DNA of 64,000 bases from Calidifontibacillus oryziterrae (GTDB lineage Bacteria > Bacillota > Bacilli > Bacillales > Bacillaceae_J), in NCBI RefSeq assembly GCF_000331575.1, contig NZ_ANOK01000003.1:186001-250000 (forward strand), written 5' to 3'. A model generated the notes under the pieces. The model saw only the letters and a program-made list of their open reading frames with translations. It was not told the origin of the DNA and ran no database searches. This document shows, in pieces, positions 9,488 to 18,180 of this stretch; the first letter of the stretch is position 1; the number at the start of each line of letters is the position of its first letter. The translations under genes were made by a program, and so were the position numbers.

Positions 9488-9863
9488 ATTGTTGGCAACA
9501 TTCATAGCAACAATGGTGACAATGCCAATACTTGCGATTTTCGTTGTTTATTGGCTTTCATATATAGTAACAAAAGATAAAAAAAGATCATTTCGTTTGT
9601 CGGTAGACTTATCAACAGTATTTTTTATAATAGCTGTCCATTATTTAGTCATCATTATTTGGGGAAACTCATATTTATGGGTTATACTTTTACTACTTAT
9701 TATGATAGGAATGTTGTTTGTGTTTTTACAATGGAAATATAATGAGGAGATTATTTTTCGGAAAGTTTGGAAAGGATTTTGGAGGTTTAATTTTCTTTTG
9801 TTTTCTTTAGGTTATCTTTCCCTTGTAATTTATGGTTTAGTTTTACGATTAAAGGATATTTAA
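9480..9863 (+). CDS. DUF3397 family membrane protein
   Basis: 127-residue very hydrophobic protein with four predicted membrane helices (about residues 5-27, 43-63, 65-83 and 102-122) and short basic loops. Size and context, between panE and bshC, match the uncharacterised DUF3397 family of Bacilli. The ATG lies in the end of panE (8-bp overlap) behind AGGGAGG, so it is probably translationally coupled to panE. No catalytic or binding residues can be recognised. Confidence 0.8.
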   Translation: MVKLLATFIATMVTMPILAIFVVYWLSYIVTKDKKRSFRLSVDLSTVFFIIAVHYLVIIIWGNSYLWVILLLLIMIGMLFVFLQWKYNEEIIFRKVWKGFWRFNFLLFSLGYLSLVIYGLVLRLKDI

Positions 9864-9954
9864 GGTTGTAGTAGGCATTATTTTTGGGGAGTATGCTTAT
9901 ATTTGCTATACTTTATTTATATGTTAGATGTTAAAGCTGAAAGGAAGTATATAG

Positions 9955-11580
9955 ATGGAATTGATGGACATCTCCCTTCCATTGACAAATAAAATTGCTA
10001 CTAAATATGTTGATGGGGATGTAGACATAACGTCTTTTTTTGATTATCAAAATATCAATAACCTAAAGACATTTTCAGATCGATTAGAGGAGTTAAAGGA
10101 TCGAAAATTTCCGCGAGAGGAAGTTTCTCGTTATTTAATGACCTTTCATCAAAAATATAATGTTGGGAAACAAACAAAAGAGAATATTCGTCGCTTAAGT
10201 GATCATGAAAGCGTCGTCGTAATCGGAGGTCAACAAGCAGGTTTATTATCAGGGCCACTTTATACAGTACATAAAGTTATTTCAATTATTAAGCTTGCTA
10301 AGGAACAAGAACAATTGTTACAAGTACCTGTTATCCCTGTGTTTTGGGTGGCTGGGGAGGACCATGATTTCGATGAAATTAACCATGTATTTGTGTTAAA
10401 CAATAGCAAGGTTGAGAAACAGGCTATATCGCAAAAACAGTATAAAAAAACGCCTGCTTCATCGCTGGAAATTGATAAAAAATGTGGTGAAGATTGGATC
10501 AAACAAATTGTAACAACGTACGGAGAAACAGAACATACTAATAAGCTATTGGAATGTTTATTAAGTGACCTACAGCAATCCGATACGTATGTGGACTTCT
10601 TTATTAGGATAATTTATCGATTATTTCCGAATGACGGTTTAGTAGTTGTTGATTCCGGTGATCCCGGATTTCGATCAATTGGTGCTCCTTTTACACGTCA
10701 ACTAATTGAAGAAAATGATCAACTTCGAGAAAATGTTTTGGCAGGGCAAATAACGTTAAAAGAATTAGGATTTGGAGAGCCAATTGAAATAAATGAAAGA
10801 AATGCTCATCTCTTTTTTGTTGATAATGGTGAACGGTTGCTCCTTGAATATTTCGATAATCAATTTAAAAGTAAAAATAATCAGTGTACTTTTGACAAAG
10901 CCGAATTATTAGAAATCGCTCTTAAAAAGCCGTATACACTTTGTAATAATGTAGTGACAAGGCCACTGATGCAGGAGTATATATTCCCGACATTGGCATT
11001 TATTTCAGGGCCAGGTGAAATTGCTTATTGGGCAACCTTGAAGAAAGCTTTTCATCTTTTTAATTTTAAAGTACCTCCTCTTGTGCCAAGATTAATGATC
11101 ACACTTGTTGATAGACATATTAAGAAATATGTTGAGGAAAAAGACTTGTGTTTAAAGCAAGTCCTTGAAAATGGTTGTGATGAACAGAGAGAAAAGTGGC
11201 TGAAGGGACAACGTCCATTCGATATCGATAAGGTAACAGATGAAGTAATGGAAAATATTATTGCTGTTCATCTACCTTATCAGCAATTGGCAATTGATAT
11301 TGATCAAAGCTTAAAAGATTTAGCTAAGAAAAATGAGGAGCTCATAAAAACACAAATTTTTTATTTAAAAGACAAAATGGAAAAGGTAATCCGTCAAAAG
11401 TACGATGTTGAGTTGAGGAAGTTTGATGAGATAAATATAAATTTAAGGCCATTAAACGCTCCCCAAGAGAGAGTCTTGAATATATTTTATTACATTAACA
11501 AATATGACATTAGCTTTATTGAAGTGCTCTTACAGTTGGATTATAAGTGGAACAACCAACATAAAGTAGTTTTTATATAA
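9955..11580 (+). CDS. bshC: bacillithiol biosynthesis cysteine-adding enzyme BshC
   Basis: 541 residues. It catalyses, or is required for, the last step of bacillithiol synthesis, joining cysteine to glucosaminyl-malate. The N-terminal core has nucleotide-binding-like turns (VVIGGQQAGLLSGPLYT near 85-101 and FWVAGEDHDFDEINHV near 124-139). A C-terminal coiled coil follows (about 445-500). All are typical of BshC, formerly YllA in B. subtilis and located next to mraZ there too. ATG 9955 follows GAAAGGAAG. It has its own terminator before the mraZ operator. Confidence 0.95.
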   Translation: MELMDISLPLTNKIATKYVDGDVDITSFFDYQNINNLKTFSDRLEELKDRKFPREEVSRYLMTFHQKYNVGKQTKENIRRLSDHESVVVIGGQQAGLLSGPLYTVHKVISIIKLAKEQEQLLQVPVIPVFWVAGEDHDFDEINHVFVLNNSKVEKQAISQKQYKKTPASSLEIDKKCGEDWIKQIVTTYGETEHTNKLLECLLSDLQQSDTYVDFFIRIIYRLFPNDGLVVVDSGDPGFRSIGAPFTRQLIEENDQLRENVLAGQITLKELGFGEPIEINERNAHLFFVDNGERLLLEYFDNQFKSKNNQCTFDKAELLEIALKKPYTLCNNVVTRPLMQEYIFPTLAFISGPGEIAYWATLKKAFHLFNFKVPPLVPRLMITLVDRHIKKYVEEKDLCLKQVLENGCDEQREKWLKGQRPFDIDKVTDEVMENIIAVHLPYQQLAIDIDQSLKDLAKKNEELIKTQIFYLKDKMEKVIRQKYDVELRKFDEININLRPLNAPQERVLNIFYYINKYDISFIEVLLQLDYKWNNQHKVVFI

Positions 11581-11622
11581 TCTATAGTTATTTTTATTGT
11601 TGAAAATATGAAAATGTCGACC

Positions 11623-11660
11623 AAAAACCTGCTAAAAGAAGCAGGTTTTTTATTTTTTTT
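11623..11660 (+). terminator. terminator after bshC
   Basis: AAAAACCTGC (11623-11632) and GCAGGTTTTT (11641-11650) form a perfect 10-bp stem with an eight-base loop, followed by a long T-run. Confidence 0.92.
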
Positions 11661-11680
11661 AAAGAATAGTCATAAAGTAA

Positions 11681-11727
11681 GTGGTAGAAAGTGGGGATAT
11701 GTGGTATTCTAGTTACAGAAAGTGGGG
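11681..11727 (+). promoter_or_regulatory. putative MraZ operator and mra promoter
   Basis: Three consecutive 10-bp units starting GTGG lie at 11681, 11691 and 11701 (GTGGTAGAAA, GTGGGGATAT, GTGGTATTCT). A further GTGGGG is at 11722. One-turn-phased TGGGN or AAAGTG-type repeats are the known MraZ binding pattern in E. coli and Mycoplasma. The third unit contains an extended -10-like TGGTATTCT (11702-11710), so binding would cover the promoter. No good -35 is seen. It lies 10-56 bp upstream of mraZ. Autoregulation is inferred. Confidence 0.68.
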
Positions 11728-11736
11728 CGCTTATGT

Positions 11737-12168
11737 ATGTTAATGGGGGAATATCATCATAACATCGATCAAAAGGGCAGGATGATTATACCTGCCAAAT
11801 TTCGCGAGCTTCTAGGTGACAGCTTTGTCGTTACTAGAGGTTTAGATCAGTGTTTGTTTGGATATCCCCTTGACGAATGGCAAGCGCTAGAAAATAAATT
11901 AAAAACCCTCCCATTTACAAAAAAAGATGCCCGAGCTTTTACGCGATTCTTCTTTTCTGGTGCAGCTGAATGTGAGGTGGACAAGCAGGGAAGAGTAAAT
12001 ATTGTTCCACCCCTTCGAGACTATGCACAGCTTGAAAAAGAGTGTGTCATTATCGGTGTTTCGAACCGATTTGAAATTTGGAGTAAGGAGAATTGGGAAA
12101 CATATTTTGCTAAGTCAGAGGAATCTTTTGCTGAGATTGCTGAAAGCTTAATTGATTTTGACCTTTAA
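11737..12168 (+). CDS. mraZ: division/cell wall cluster transcriptional repressor MraZ
   Basis: 143 residues, the same length as B. subtilis MraZ. It has two AbrB/SpoVT-like swapped-hairpin repeats: [20 protein letters not shown] near the N-terminus and [19 protein letters not shown] in the second half. The protein forms a ring-like oligomer and represses its own mra promoter. The start is ATG 11737, giving [12 protein letters not shown] 11722 belongs to the AAGTGGGG ribosome binding site/operator. First gene of the division and cell-wall cluster, 60 bp before rsmH. Confidence 0.97.
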   Translation: MLMGEYHHNIDQKGRMIIPAKFRELLGDSFVVTRGLDQCLFGYPLDEWQALENKLKTLPFTKKDARAFTRFFFSGAAECEVDKQGRVNIVPPLRDYAQLEKECVIIGVSNRFEIWSKENWETYFAKSEESFAEIAESLIDFDL

Positions 12169-12228
12169 GTTCATAGTCAGGGGTAGCTTGTTTCATTCTC
12201 TGTGCAAATTTGAATGGTAGGTGTTTAG

Positions 12229-13161
12229 ATGTTTGAACATGTAACAGTCTTAAAAGAAGAAGCTGTAAATGGATTAAATATTAAACCAGATGGTGTATAT
12301 GTGGATTGTACGCTAGGTGGAGCAGGACATAGTGAACTAATTCTTAGTAAATTATCAAAGCGAGGAAAGCTATTTGCTTTTGATCAGGATGAAATGGCGT
12401 TAGTTCATGCCGAAAAAAAGCTTGCTACATATAGGGATCAAGTAACGTTAATAAGAAGTAATTTTCGCTATTTGAAGGAAGCGCTTCTTGAAAAAGGGAT
12501 TAGCGAAGTAGATGGAGTTTTGTTTGATTTAGGAGTCTCTTCTCCGCAATTGGATATCGCAGAGAGGGGCTTTAGCTATCATCAGGATGCACCACTTGAT
12601 ATGCGAATGGATCAATCGGCATCATTGTCTGCTTATGATGTTGTAAACGATTGGGATTATCATGATCTTGTCAAAATTTTTTTCAAATACGGTGAAGAAA
12701 AATTCTCGAAGCAGATTGCTAGGAAAATTGAAAACTATCGAGCAAAAAAACCTATCGAAACTACGGGAGAACTAGTAGATCTAATTAAAGAAGCGATCCC
12801 TGCAGCAGCAAGACGGACTGGTGGACATCCTGCAAAAAGAGTATTTCAAGCGATCCGCATTGCTGTTAATGATGAATTAAAGGTTTTCGAGGAAGCAATT
12901 GAAGATGCAATATCACTTACAAGATCAGGTGGTAGAATTTGTGTGATTACGTTTCACTCTTTGGAGGATCGAATTTGTAAAACGACTTTTGCAAAGTGGA
13001 GTAAAGGGCCTGAATTGCCACCGGGACTACCTTTTATTCCCGAACAGTACAAGCCGGTATTAAAACTAGTCACAAGAAAACCGATCGTTCCATCTGAAGA
13101 TGAGATGGAAAAAAATAATCGTGCACGCTCAGCAAAGCTACGTATAGCTGAAAAACTTTGA
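12229..13161 (+). CDS. rsmH: 16S rRNA (cytosine(1402)-N4)-methyltransferase RsmH
   Basis: 310 residues, SAM-dependent methyltransferase that N4-methylates C1402 in the ribosomal P site. The SAM-binding motif [12 protein letters not shown] is near residues 24-35. The inserted helical domain follows in the middle, with [20 protein letters not shown] near 203-222. The [12 protein letters not shown] signature is near 243-254. It is also called MraW. The start is ATG 12229 behind GGTAGGTG. Genes before and after are mraZ and ftsL, the standard order. Confidence 0.97.
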   Translation: MFEHVTVLKEEAVNGLNIKPDGVYVDCTLGGAGHSELILSKLSKRGKLFAFDQDEMALVHAEKKLATYRDQVTLIRSNFRYLKEALLEKGISEVDGVLFDLGVSSPQLDIAERGFSYHQDAPLDMRMDQSASLSAYDVVNDWDYHDLVKIFFKYGEEKFSKQIARKIENYRAKKPIETTGELVDLIKEAIPAAARRTGGHPAKRVFQAIRIAVNDELKVFEEAIEDAISLTRSGGRICVITFHSLEDRICKTTFAKWSKGPELPPGLPFIPEQYKPVLKLVTRKPIVPSEDEMEKNNRARSAKLRIAEKL

Positions 13162-13202
13162 AGGATAAACATTATTATTAAATCATTAGGAGGTCGGAAG
13201 CT

Positions 13203-13562
13203 TTGAGTAATCTTGCTTATCAGGTTCAGCCGAAAAGACAACAACAATTCGAACCGAAAACGAAGCCTCAAACTAAAGTAAAAAAGAAAAGACAAATAAC
13301 GTTTGGAGAGAAATTATTGCTATCATTTTTACTCATCCTTGGTACTATAGGTTGTACGTTGATTGTAATTAATCAGGCTACTATTTTTCAATACAATAAT
13401 GATATACAAACACTAGAGGGCAATATTGCAAATCAAGAAAAGATAAATGGTGGTCTCGAACAAGAAATTACTGAACTATCTAAACCTGAACGGATATTGA
13501 AAATTGCAACAGAACAAGGATTAACAATCCAAAATAACAATGTACAAATAATTGGTCATTAG
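13203..13562 (+). CDS. ftsL: cell division protein FtsL
   Basis: 119 residues, bitopic: a basic cytoplasmic N-terminus of about 38 residues with KKKRQ stretches, one membrane helix (about 39-60), then an extracytoplasmic coiled coil (about 62-98). In the divisome FtsL pairs with DivIC and links DivIB to the septal synthase complex. The start is TTG 13203 with AGGAGGT upstream. Sequence is poorly conserved in the family, so the call depends on topology, size and position between rsmH and pbpB. Confidence 0.93.
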   Translation: MSNLAYQVQPKRQQQFEPKTKPQTKVKKKRQITFGEKLLLSFLLILGTIGCTLIVINQATIFQYNNDIQTLEGNIANQEKINGGLEQEITELSKPERILKIATEQGLTIQNNNVQIIGH

Positions 13563-13580
13563 TAAGAGTGTGGTGGGATC

Positions 13581-15839
13581 ATGAACAAGGCTAGAACAGT
13601 ACATATCAAAGTTGGAGCGAGGATATTATCAATAGTATTTGTCCTGCTCTTTTTTATATTGGCATGCCGTTTTGTTTATATTCAAGTAACTAAAAGCGTA
13701 GAGGGACAAGTGTTAACAACGCTTGCCGAGGATAAATGGGAGAAGGAGCGCGTTATCGAGGCGAGCAGGGGACAAATATTAGATCGAAATAGTGAGATTA
13801 TAGCTAAAGATGTGCCTACGTATTCAATGTATGCAATTATAAAAAAATCATACTCAAAGAATTCACCTAAACCGCTTCATGTGGATGATCCTCATGATGC
13901 GGCTGTCAAATTAGCTCCTTTAATTGGTATGGAAGTTTCCGAGATTGAGAGAAGGTTAACACCTAAAAGTGAAGATGATTTTCAGGTCGAATTTGGCCCA
14001 AATGGAAGAAATATTGATCATTTATTAATGGAAAAAATTGCAGCCTTAAAAATACCTGGTATTAATTTTCGTCGTGAAAAAAAGCGGCTTTATCCTAATG
14101 GTGTTTTTGCCTCCCATGTAATCGGCTTCGCATTACCGGATGACGAAGGTAAGCTTGTTGGTAATATGGGGGTAGAAAAAACTTTTGATTCCATACTTCA
14201 AGGGCAGGATGGATTTGTTAGCTTTCAAAGTGATCGGAAAGGCTTTAAGTTACCCGATCCTAAAGAAATGGTCACTTCACCGATTAATGGTAAGGATGTC
14301 TATTTAACAATTGATCAAAAAATCCAAACATTTCTTGAAACTGCACTTTCGGATGCTTTTAACCAATATGAACCTGAAAACATGATAGGAATTGTTGCTG
14401 ATGCGAAAACCGGTGAAATATTGGCGATGGCAACAAGGCCATCCTTTGACCCAAATACAAGGAAGATCACAAATTATTTAAACGATGCAATTTCTTCCCG
14501 TTATGAGCCAGGTTCAACGATGAAGGTGTTTACTTTAGCCGCAGCTATTGATGCTGGTGTATTTAATGGTCATGAAGAATATCAATCAGGATCATATCGG
14601 ATATCTGAAAAAGATAAGCCAATCCGTGACCATAACAAATCAGGTTGGGGTAAAATTACTTATTTAGAAGGTGTCCAAAGATCTTCAAACGTTGCTTTTG
14701 CAAAGCTAGTAAATGAAAAGCTTGGGACAGATAAATTTCTTGATTATTTACAACGATTTGGATTTGATAAGCCAACTGGCATCGACTTACCGAACGAAGT
14801 AGCGGGAAACATTTTATATCGATATCCGATTGAAAAAATTACAACTGCGTTTGGACAAGGGACTTCCATTACACCCATTCAGCAAATTCAGGCGGCAACC
14901 GCCATTTCAAATGGTGGGAAGATGATGAAGCCGTTTATTATCAAAAAAATAGTTGATCCCAAAACAGGCGAAGTGATTAAAGAACAACAACCAACTGTTG
15001 TCAATGAACCAATAAAAGCTGAAACAGCACAAGAAGTATTAAATATCCTTGAAACTGTTGTTTCTTCAGATGCAGGTACTGGTAAAGCGTATCGCATCGA
15101 TGGCTATGAAATAGCAGGAAAAACTGGTACAGCCCAAATAGCCGACCCGAAAACTGAACAGTATATGACCGGACACGGAAATAATATATTTTCATTTTTA
15201 GGATTTGTGCCAAAGGATGATCCGCAGCTTATCATGTATGTGTCTGTTAAACAGCCAAAAATAAAAATTACAGAGTTAGGCTCTGAACCAATATCTTATG
15301 TTTTTAAAACTGTCATCAAAAATAGTTTACATTATTTAAATATTGTCCCATTAGAAGAGAAATCAAAGAGCAAACCTATTGCTGAGAATGGAATTGAAGT
15401 CCCTAATATAATTGGTAAATCACTGGATAGTGTGAAAACCGAGCTTATTAATATAGGAACACACCCGGTTTCCATCGGTTCCTCAATTAAAGTGATCGAA
15501 CAGCTACCTGTACCTAACACAAGAGTATTACCTGGTGAACTTGTTGTATTAAAAACAGAAGGTAAAATAGTAATGCCTGATATGACGGGGTGGTCATTAC
15601 GAGATATTTTAAAAATTACCGAGCTAATGAGCTTAAAACCAAATATCATCGGATCAGGCTATGTAAGTAATCAAAATATTAAGCCCGGTACGGAAGTTAA
15701 AGAAGGAGATTATTTAGTAGTTGAGCTAAAACCACCTTACCAAGAGGAAGAACAAATTGATGAGCAAAATGAAGTTTTTAATTTTACAACGAAAGAGGAT
15801 CAAGAAATTTTTGAGTTAATGAAAAATGTGCAAGATTAA
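13581..15839 (+). CDS. pbpB: penicillin-binding protein 2B, septal transpeptidase
   Basis: 752 residues, class B PBP: N-terminal membrane anchor (about 13-33), dimerisation/pedestal domain, transpeptidase domain, and two C-terminal PASTA repeats (from about residue 600). The active-site motifs are intact: S312-T-M-K315, S368-S-N370 and K514-T-G516. It crosslinks septal peptidoglycan with its SEDS partner (FtsW) and FtsL/DivIB. The 18-bp gap after ftsL suggests the same transcript. The C-terminal tail after the PASTA domains is acidic. A strong terminator follows, separating it from spoVD. Confidence 0.97.
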   Translation: MNKARTVHIKVGARILSIVFVLLFFILACRFVYIQVTKSVEGQVLTTLAEDKWEKERVIEASRGQILDRNSEIIAKDVPTYSMYAIIKKSYSKNSPKPLHVDDPHDAAVKLAPLIGMEVSEIERRLTPKSEDDFQVEFGPNGRNIDHLLMEKIAALKIPGINFRREKKRLYPNGVFASHVIGFALPDDEGKLVGNMGVEKTFDSILQGQDGFVSFQSDRKGFKLPDPKEMVTSPINGKDVYLTIDQKIQTFLETALSDAFNQYEPENMIGIVADAKTGEILAMATRPSFDPNTRKITNYLNDAISSRYEPGSTMKVFTLAAAIDAGVFNGHEEYQSGSYRISEKDKPIRDHNKSGWGKITYLEGVQRSSNVAFAKLVNEKLGTDKFLDYLQRFGFDKPTGIDLPNEVAGNILYRYPIEKITTAFGQGTSITPIQQIQAATAISNGGKMMKPFIIKKIVDPKTGEVIKEQQPTVVNEPIKAETAQEVLNILETVVSSDAGTGKAYRIDGYEIAGKTGTAQIADPKTEQYMTGHGNNIFSFLGFVPKDDPQLIMYVSVKQPKIKITELGSEPISYVFKTVIKNSLHYLNIVPLEEKSKSKPIAENGIEVPNIIGKSLDSVKTELINIGTHPVSIGSSIKVIEQLPVPNTRVLPGELVVLKTEGKIVMPDMTGWSLRDILKITELMSLKPNIIGSGYVSNQNIKPGTEVKEGDYLVVELKPPYQEEEQIDEQNEVFNFTTKEDQEIFELMKNVQD

Positions 15840-15848
15840 ATTTTTATG

Positions 15849-15876
15849 GCGGAGCTAGTTGGCTCCGCTTTTTTAT
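15849..15876 (+). terminator. terminator after pbpB
   Basis: GCGGAGC (15849-15855) and GCTCCGC (15862-15868) form a perfect stem with a six-base loop, followed by six Ts and more T-rich sequence. Confidence 0.9.
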
Positions 15877-15892
15877 TTTCCTTCCTTACCGT

Positions 15893-16046
15893 CAGGGCTG
15901 ATCAAGGCGATTCAGCTTTTCTATTTGTCTAGCTTCATCGCCTAGCCCTTTGTGAAAATTTCTTTCCACATACGAAGTCAAAAGCAGACTTCTTTGTGGA
16001 AAGAGCATTTTCCATTCAGGGCTGATCAAGGCGATTCAGCTTTTCT
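15893..16046. repeat. dispersed intergenic repeat unit, two copies flanking a hairpin
   Basis: A 30-bp sequence (CAGGGCTGATCAAGGCGATT, then CAGCTTTTCT) occurs identically at 15893-15922 and 16017-16046. Between them, CTTTCCACA and GAAGTC near 15961-15980 pair with GACTTC and TGTGGAAAG near 15988-16003, making a long interrupted hairpin. A related copy lies at 32421-32449. No coding potential was seen here; it fills most of the 289-bp pbpB-spoVD gap. Confidence 0.8.
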
Positions 16047-16128
16047 TTGTTCTATTATTTTTTGTACAGGCATATTATGAAACAAGCTTTTATGTCGGTT
16101 ATGTTGGCAATAGAGGGGGGCTTTAGTT

Positions 16129-18045
16129 TTGAGAGTTTCAAATGTAACTGTTCGAAAACGACTAGTAACAGTGCTCATCATTGGGCTGTTACTTTTTGCA
16201 GTCATAGATGTACGTTTAGGCTATGTACAATTAGTGTTGGGGAATTGGCTAAGCGAAAAAGCTTTAGATTCGTGGGGCAGGGATATTCCATTTGAGCCTG
16301 AAAGAGGGGAGATACTTGATCGTAATGGGATTCCTTTAGCAACGAATGTAAGTGCTCCGACGGTTTATATTGTGCCAAGGCAAATTGAAGATCCTGTAGA
16401 TGCTGCCAAAAAAATAGCTGCTGTTTTAAATATGTCAGAAGAAAAAGCCTATCGATATATTACAAAAAATTCATCAAATGAACGAATTCCTGAAGGACGC
16501 AAAATATCCAATGAAAAAGCAAGTGAAATAAGGGCACTAGGATTAAAAGGAGTTTATATTGCCGAGGATTCAAAACGACATTATCCTTTCGGTAGCTATT
16601 TATCCCATGTATTAGGGTTTACCGGTATTGACAATCAAGGATTGATGGGATTAGAACTTTATTATGACGAAAAGTTACGCGGTGAAAAAGGGCATGTTTC
16701 CTTTATTGCTGATGCGAAAGGAAGACGTATGCCAGATTCAACCGAAAATTATATACCGCCGATCGATGGGTTAAACATGAAATTAACAATTGATTCAAGG
16801 GTTCAGACAATAATTGAAAGGGAACTTGATATTGCTGAAGCAACGTATCATCCTGATGGAGCAATTGCAATTGCTATGGATCCTAATACTGGTGAAATCC
16901 TTGGGATGTCAAGTCGACCAGACTTTGATCCTGAAAGATATCAAGAAGTCGCACAGGAAGTATACAATCGTAATTTGCCAGTGTGGAGTACATACGAACC
17001 TGGATCTACCTTTAAAATTATTACATTAGCAGCTGCGCTTGAAGAAAAATTAGTTGATCTCGAGAAGGATCATTTTCATGATCCGGGTTTTATAAAAGTT
17101 GAGGGAGCAACCCCGCGGTGCTGGAAAAGAGGCGGGCATGGTCATCAATCCTACCTAGAAGTTGTTCAAAATTCATGTAACCCTGGCTTTGTTACATTGG
17201 GACAAAAGCTTGGTAAAGAAAAATTGTTTCAATATATTAAGGATTTTGGCTTCGGAAGAAAAACTGGAATTGATTTGCAAGGGGAAGGGACTGGAATTTT
17301 ATTTAAATTAGAACGAGTTGGTCCTGTAGAATTAGCGACAACAGCGTTTGGTCAAGGAGTTTCAGTTACGCCGATTCAACAAGTAGCCGCTGTTGCGGCA
17401 GCGGTAAATGGTGGATATTTATATCAACCATATATTGCGAAAGAATGGGTTGACCCAACAACGGGTATGGTAGTAAGTCGTAATACTCCAATTATGACGA
17501 AAAGAGTAATATCCGAGAAGACATCTGAACAAATAAGATATGCACTTGAGAGTGTTGTCGCACAAGGTACTGGGAAAGGCGCATTTGTCGATGGATACCG
17601 CGTTGGCGGAAAAACGGGAACAGCACAGAAAGTAAAGGATGGACGATATATGGAAAACAACCATATTGTCTCTTTTATTGGCTTTGCCCCTGCTGATGAT
17701 CCGGAAATAGTCGTTTATACAGCGATTGATAATCCTAAGGATACGGTTCAATTTGGCGGTGTTGTAGCTGCTCCAATTGTAGGTAATATTATTGAAGATA
17801 GCCTTCGTGTTCTTGATGTGAAAAAGCGAACAGGGCAAATTGAAAAGAAATATACATGGCCGGACCCTTTGATGGTAGAAGTACCTAATATTATCGGTCT
17901 CACGACGAAAGAGCTCCAACAATATTTAATTGATTTAAGAATTGATAAAAGTGGAGAAGGTACGGTCATTATTGATCAAGCACCTAAACCGGGGGTTAAA
18001 GTTGAAACAGGATCAACAATTCGTGTTTATTTGGGAGAAAAGTAA
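16129..18045 (+). CDS. spoVD: stage V sporulation protein D (class B PBP)
   Basis: 638 residues, closely resembling B. subtilis SpoVD from the first residues (RVSNVTVRKRL) onward. It has an N-terminal membrane helix, a transpeptidase domain with S293-T-F-K296, a KTGTAQK motif near 496-502, and one C-terminal PASTA domain. It makes spore cortex peptidoglycan in the mother cell together with the SEDS protein SpoVE, encoded five genes on. The start is TTG 16129 behind AGAGGGGGG. B. subtilis spoVD has a SigE promoter; here CATATTAT (16071-16078) resembles its -10 box, but no acceptable -35 is seen. Confidence 0.96.
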   Translation: MRVSNVTVRKRLVTVLIIGLLLFAVIDVRLGYVQLVLGNWLSEKALDSWGRDIPFEPERGEILDRNGIPLATNVSAPTVYIVPRQIEDPVDAAKKIAAVLNMSEEKAYRYITKNSSNERIPEGRKISNEKASEIRALGLKGVYIAEDSKRHYPFGSYLSHVLGFTGIDNQGLMGLELYYDEKLRGEKGHVSFIADAKGRRMPDSTENYIPPIDGLNMKLTIDSRVQTIIERELDIAEATYHPDGAIAIAMDPNTGEILGMSSRPDFDPERYQEVAQEVYNRNLPVWSTYEPGSTFKIITLAAALEEKLVDLEKDHFHDPGFIKVEGATPRCWKRGGHGHQSYLEVVQNSCNPGFVTLGQKLGKEKLFQYIKDFGFGRKTGIDLQGEGTGILFKLERVGPVELATTAFGQGVSVTPIQQVAAVAAAVNGGYLYQPYIAKEWVDPTTGMVVSRNTPIMTKRVISEKTSEQIRYALESVVAQGTGKGAFVDGYRVGGKTGTAQKVKDGRYMENNHIVSFIGFAPADDPEIVVYTAIDNPKDTVQFGGVVAAPIVGNIIEDSLRVLDVKKRTGQIEKKYTWPDPLMVEVPNIIGLTTKELQQYLIDLRIDKSGEGTVIIDQAPKPGVKVETGSTIRVYLGEK

Positions 18046-18062
18046 AGAAGGCATAATCAACA

Positions 18063-18100
18063 TGGAATTTCACGGTTTTTTCGTGGAATTCCAGTTTTTC
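18063..18100 (+). terminator. terminator after spoVD
   Basis: TGGAATTTCACG (18063-18074) pairs with CGTGGAATTCCA (18082-18093) with one G-T pair and a seven-base loop, then five Ts. Confidence 0.88.
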
Positions 18101-18131
18101 TAAATATACATTATTAAGACAACTTCCCTTT

Positions 18132-18140
18132 TGTTATAAT
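18132..18140 (+). promoter_or_regulatory. extended -10 promoter for murE
   Basis: TGTTATAAT at 18132-18140 is a perfect TATAAT with the TG extension. The -35 region is weak. It lies after the spoVD terminator and 40 bp upstream of murE, so the precursor-synthesis genes can be expressed vegetatively, independent of the sporulation gene spoVD. Confidence 0.7.
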
Positions 18141-18180
18141 AGATAAGTGATGAATTTTAATGATAGAAAGGGAATCCGAA

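Noticed and set aside
12954-13295. 113-codon minus-strand frame over the rsmH-ftsL junction
   Set aside because: Antisense shadow of two well supported genes.
15332-15649. 105-codon minus-strand frame inside pbpB
   Set aside because: Antisense to the PASTA region, no supporting signals.
15893-16046. CRISPR array
   Set aside because: Only two repeat copies with a palindromic spacer and no cas genes in the window.
16069-16090. SigE promoter for spoVD
   Set aside because: CATATTAT resembles the -10 element but there is no ATA at the required 16-18 bp upstream; not strong enough to list as a feature.
16047-16295. 82-codon plus-strand frame overlapping the start of spoVD
   Set aside because: Reads through the spoVD ribosome binding site in another frame; spoVD N-terminus is fixed by similarity.
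17419-17922. 167-codon open frame on the minus strand inside spoVD
   Set aside because: Fully antisense to the conserved transpeptidase and PASTA coding sequence; no ribosome binding site and composition typical of a shadow frame.
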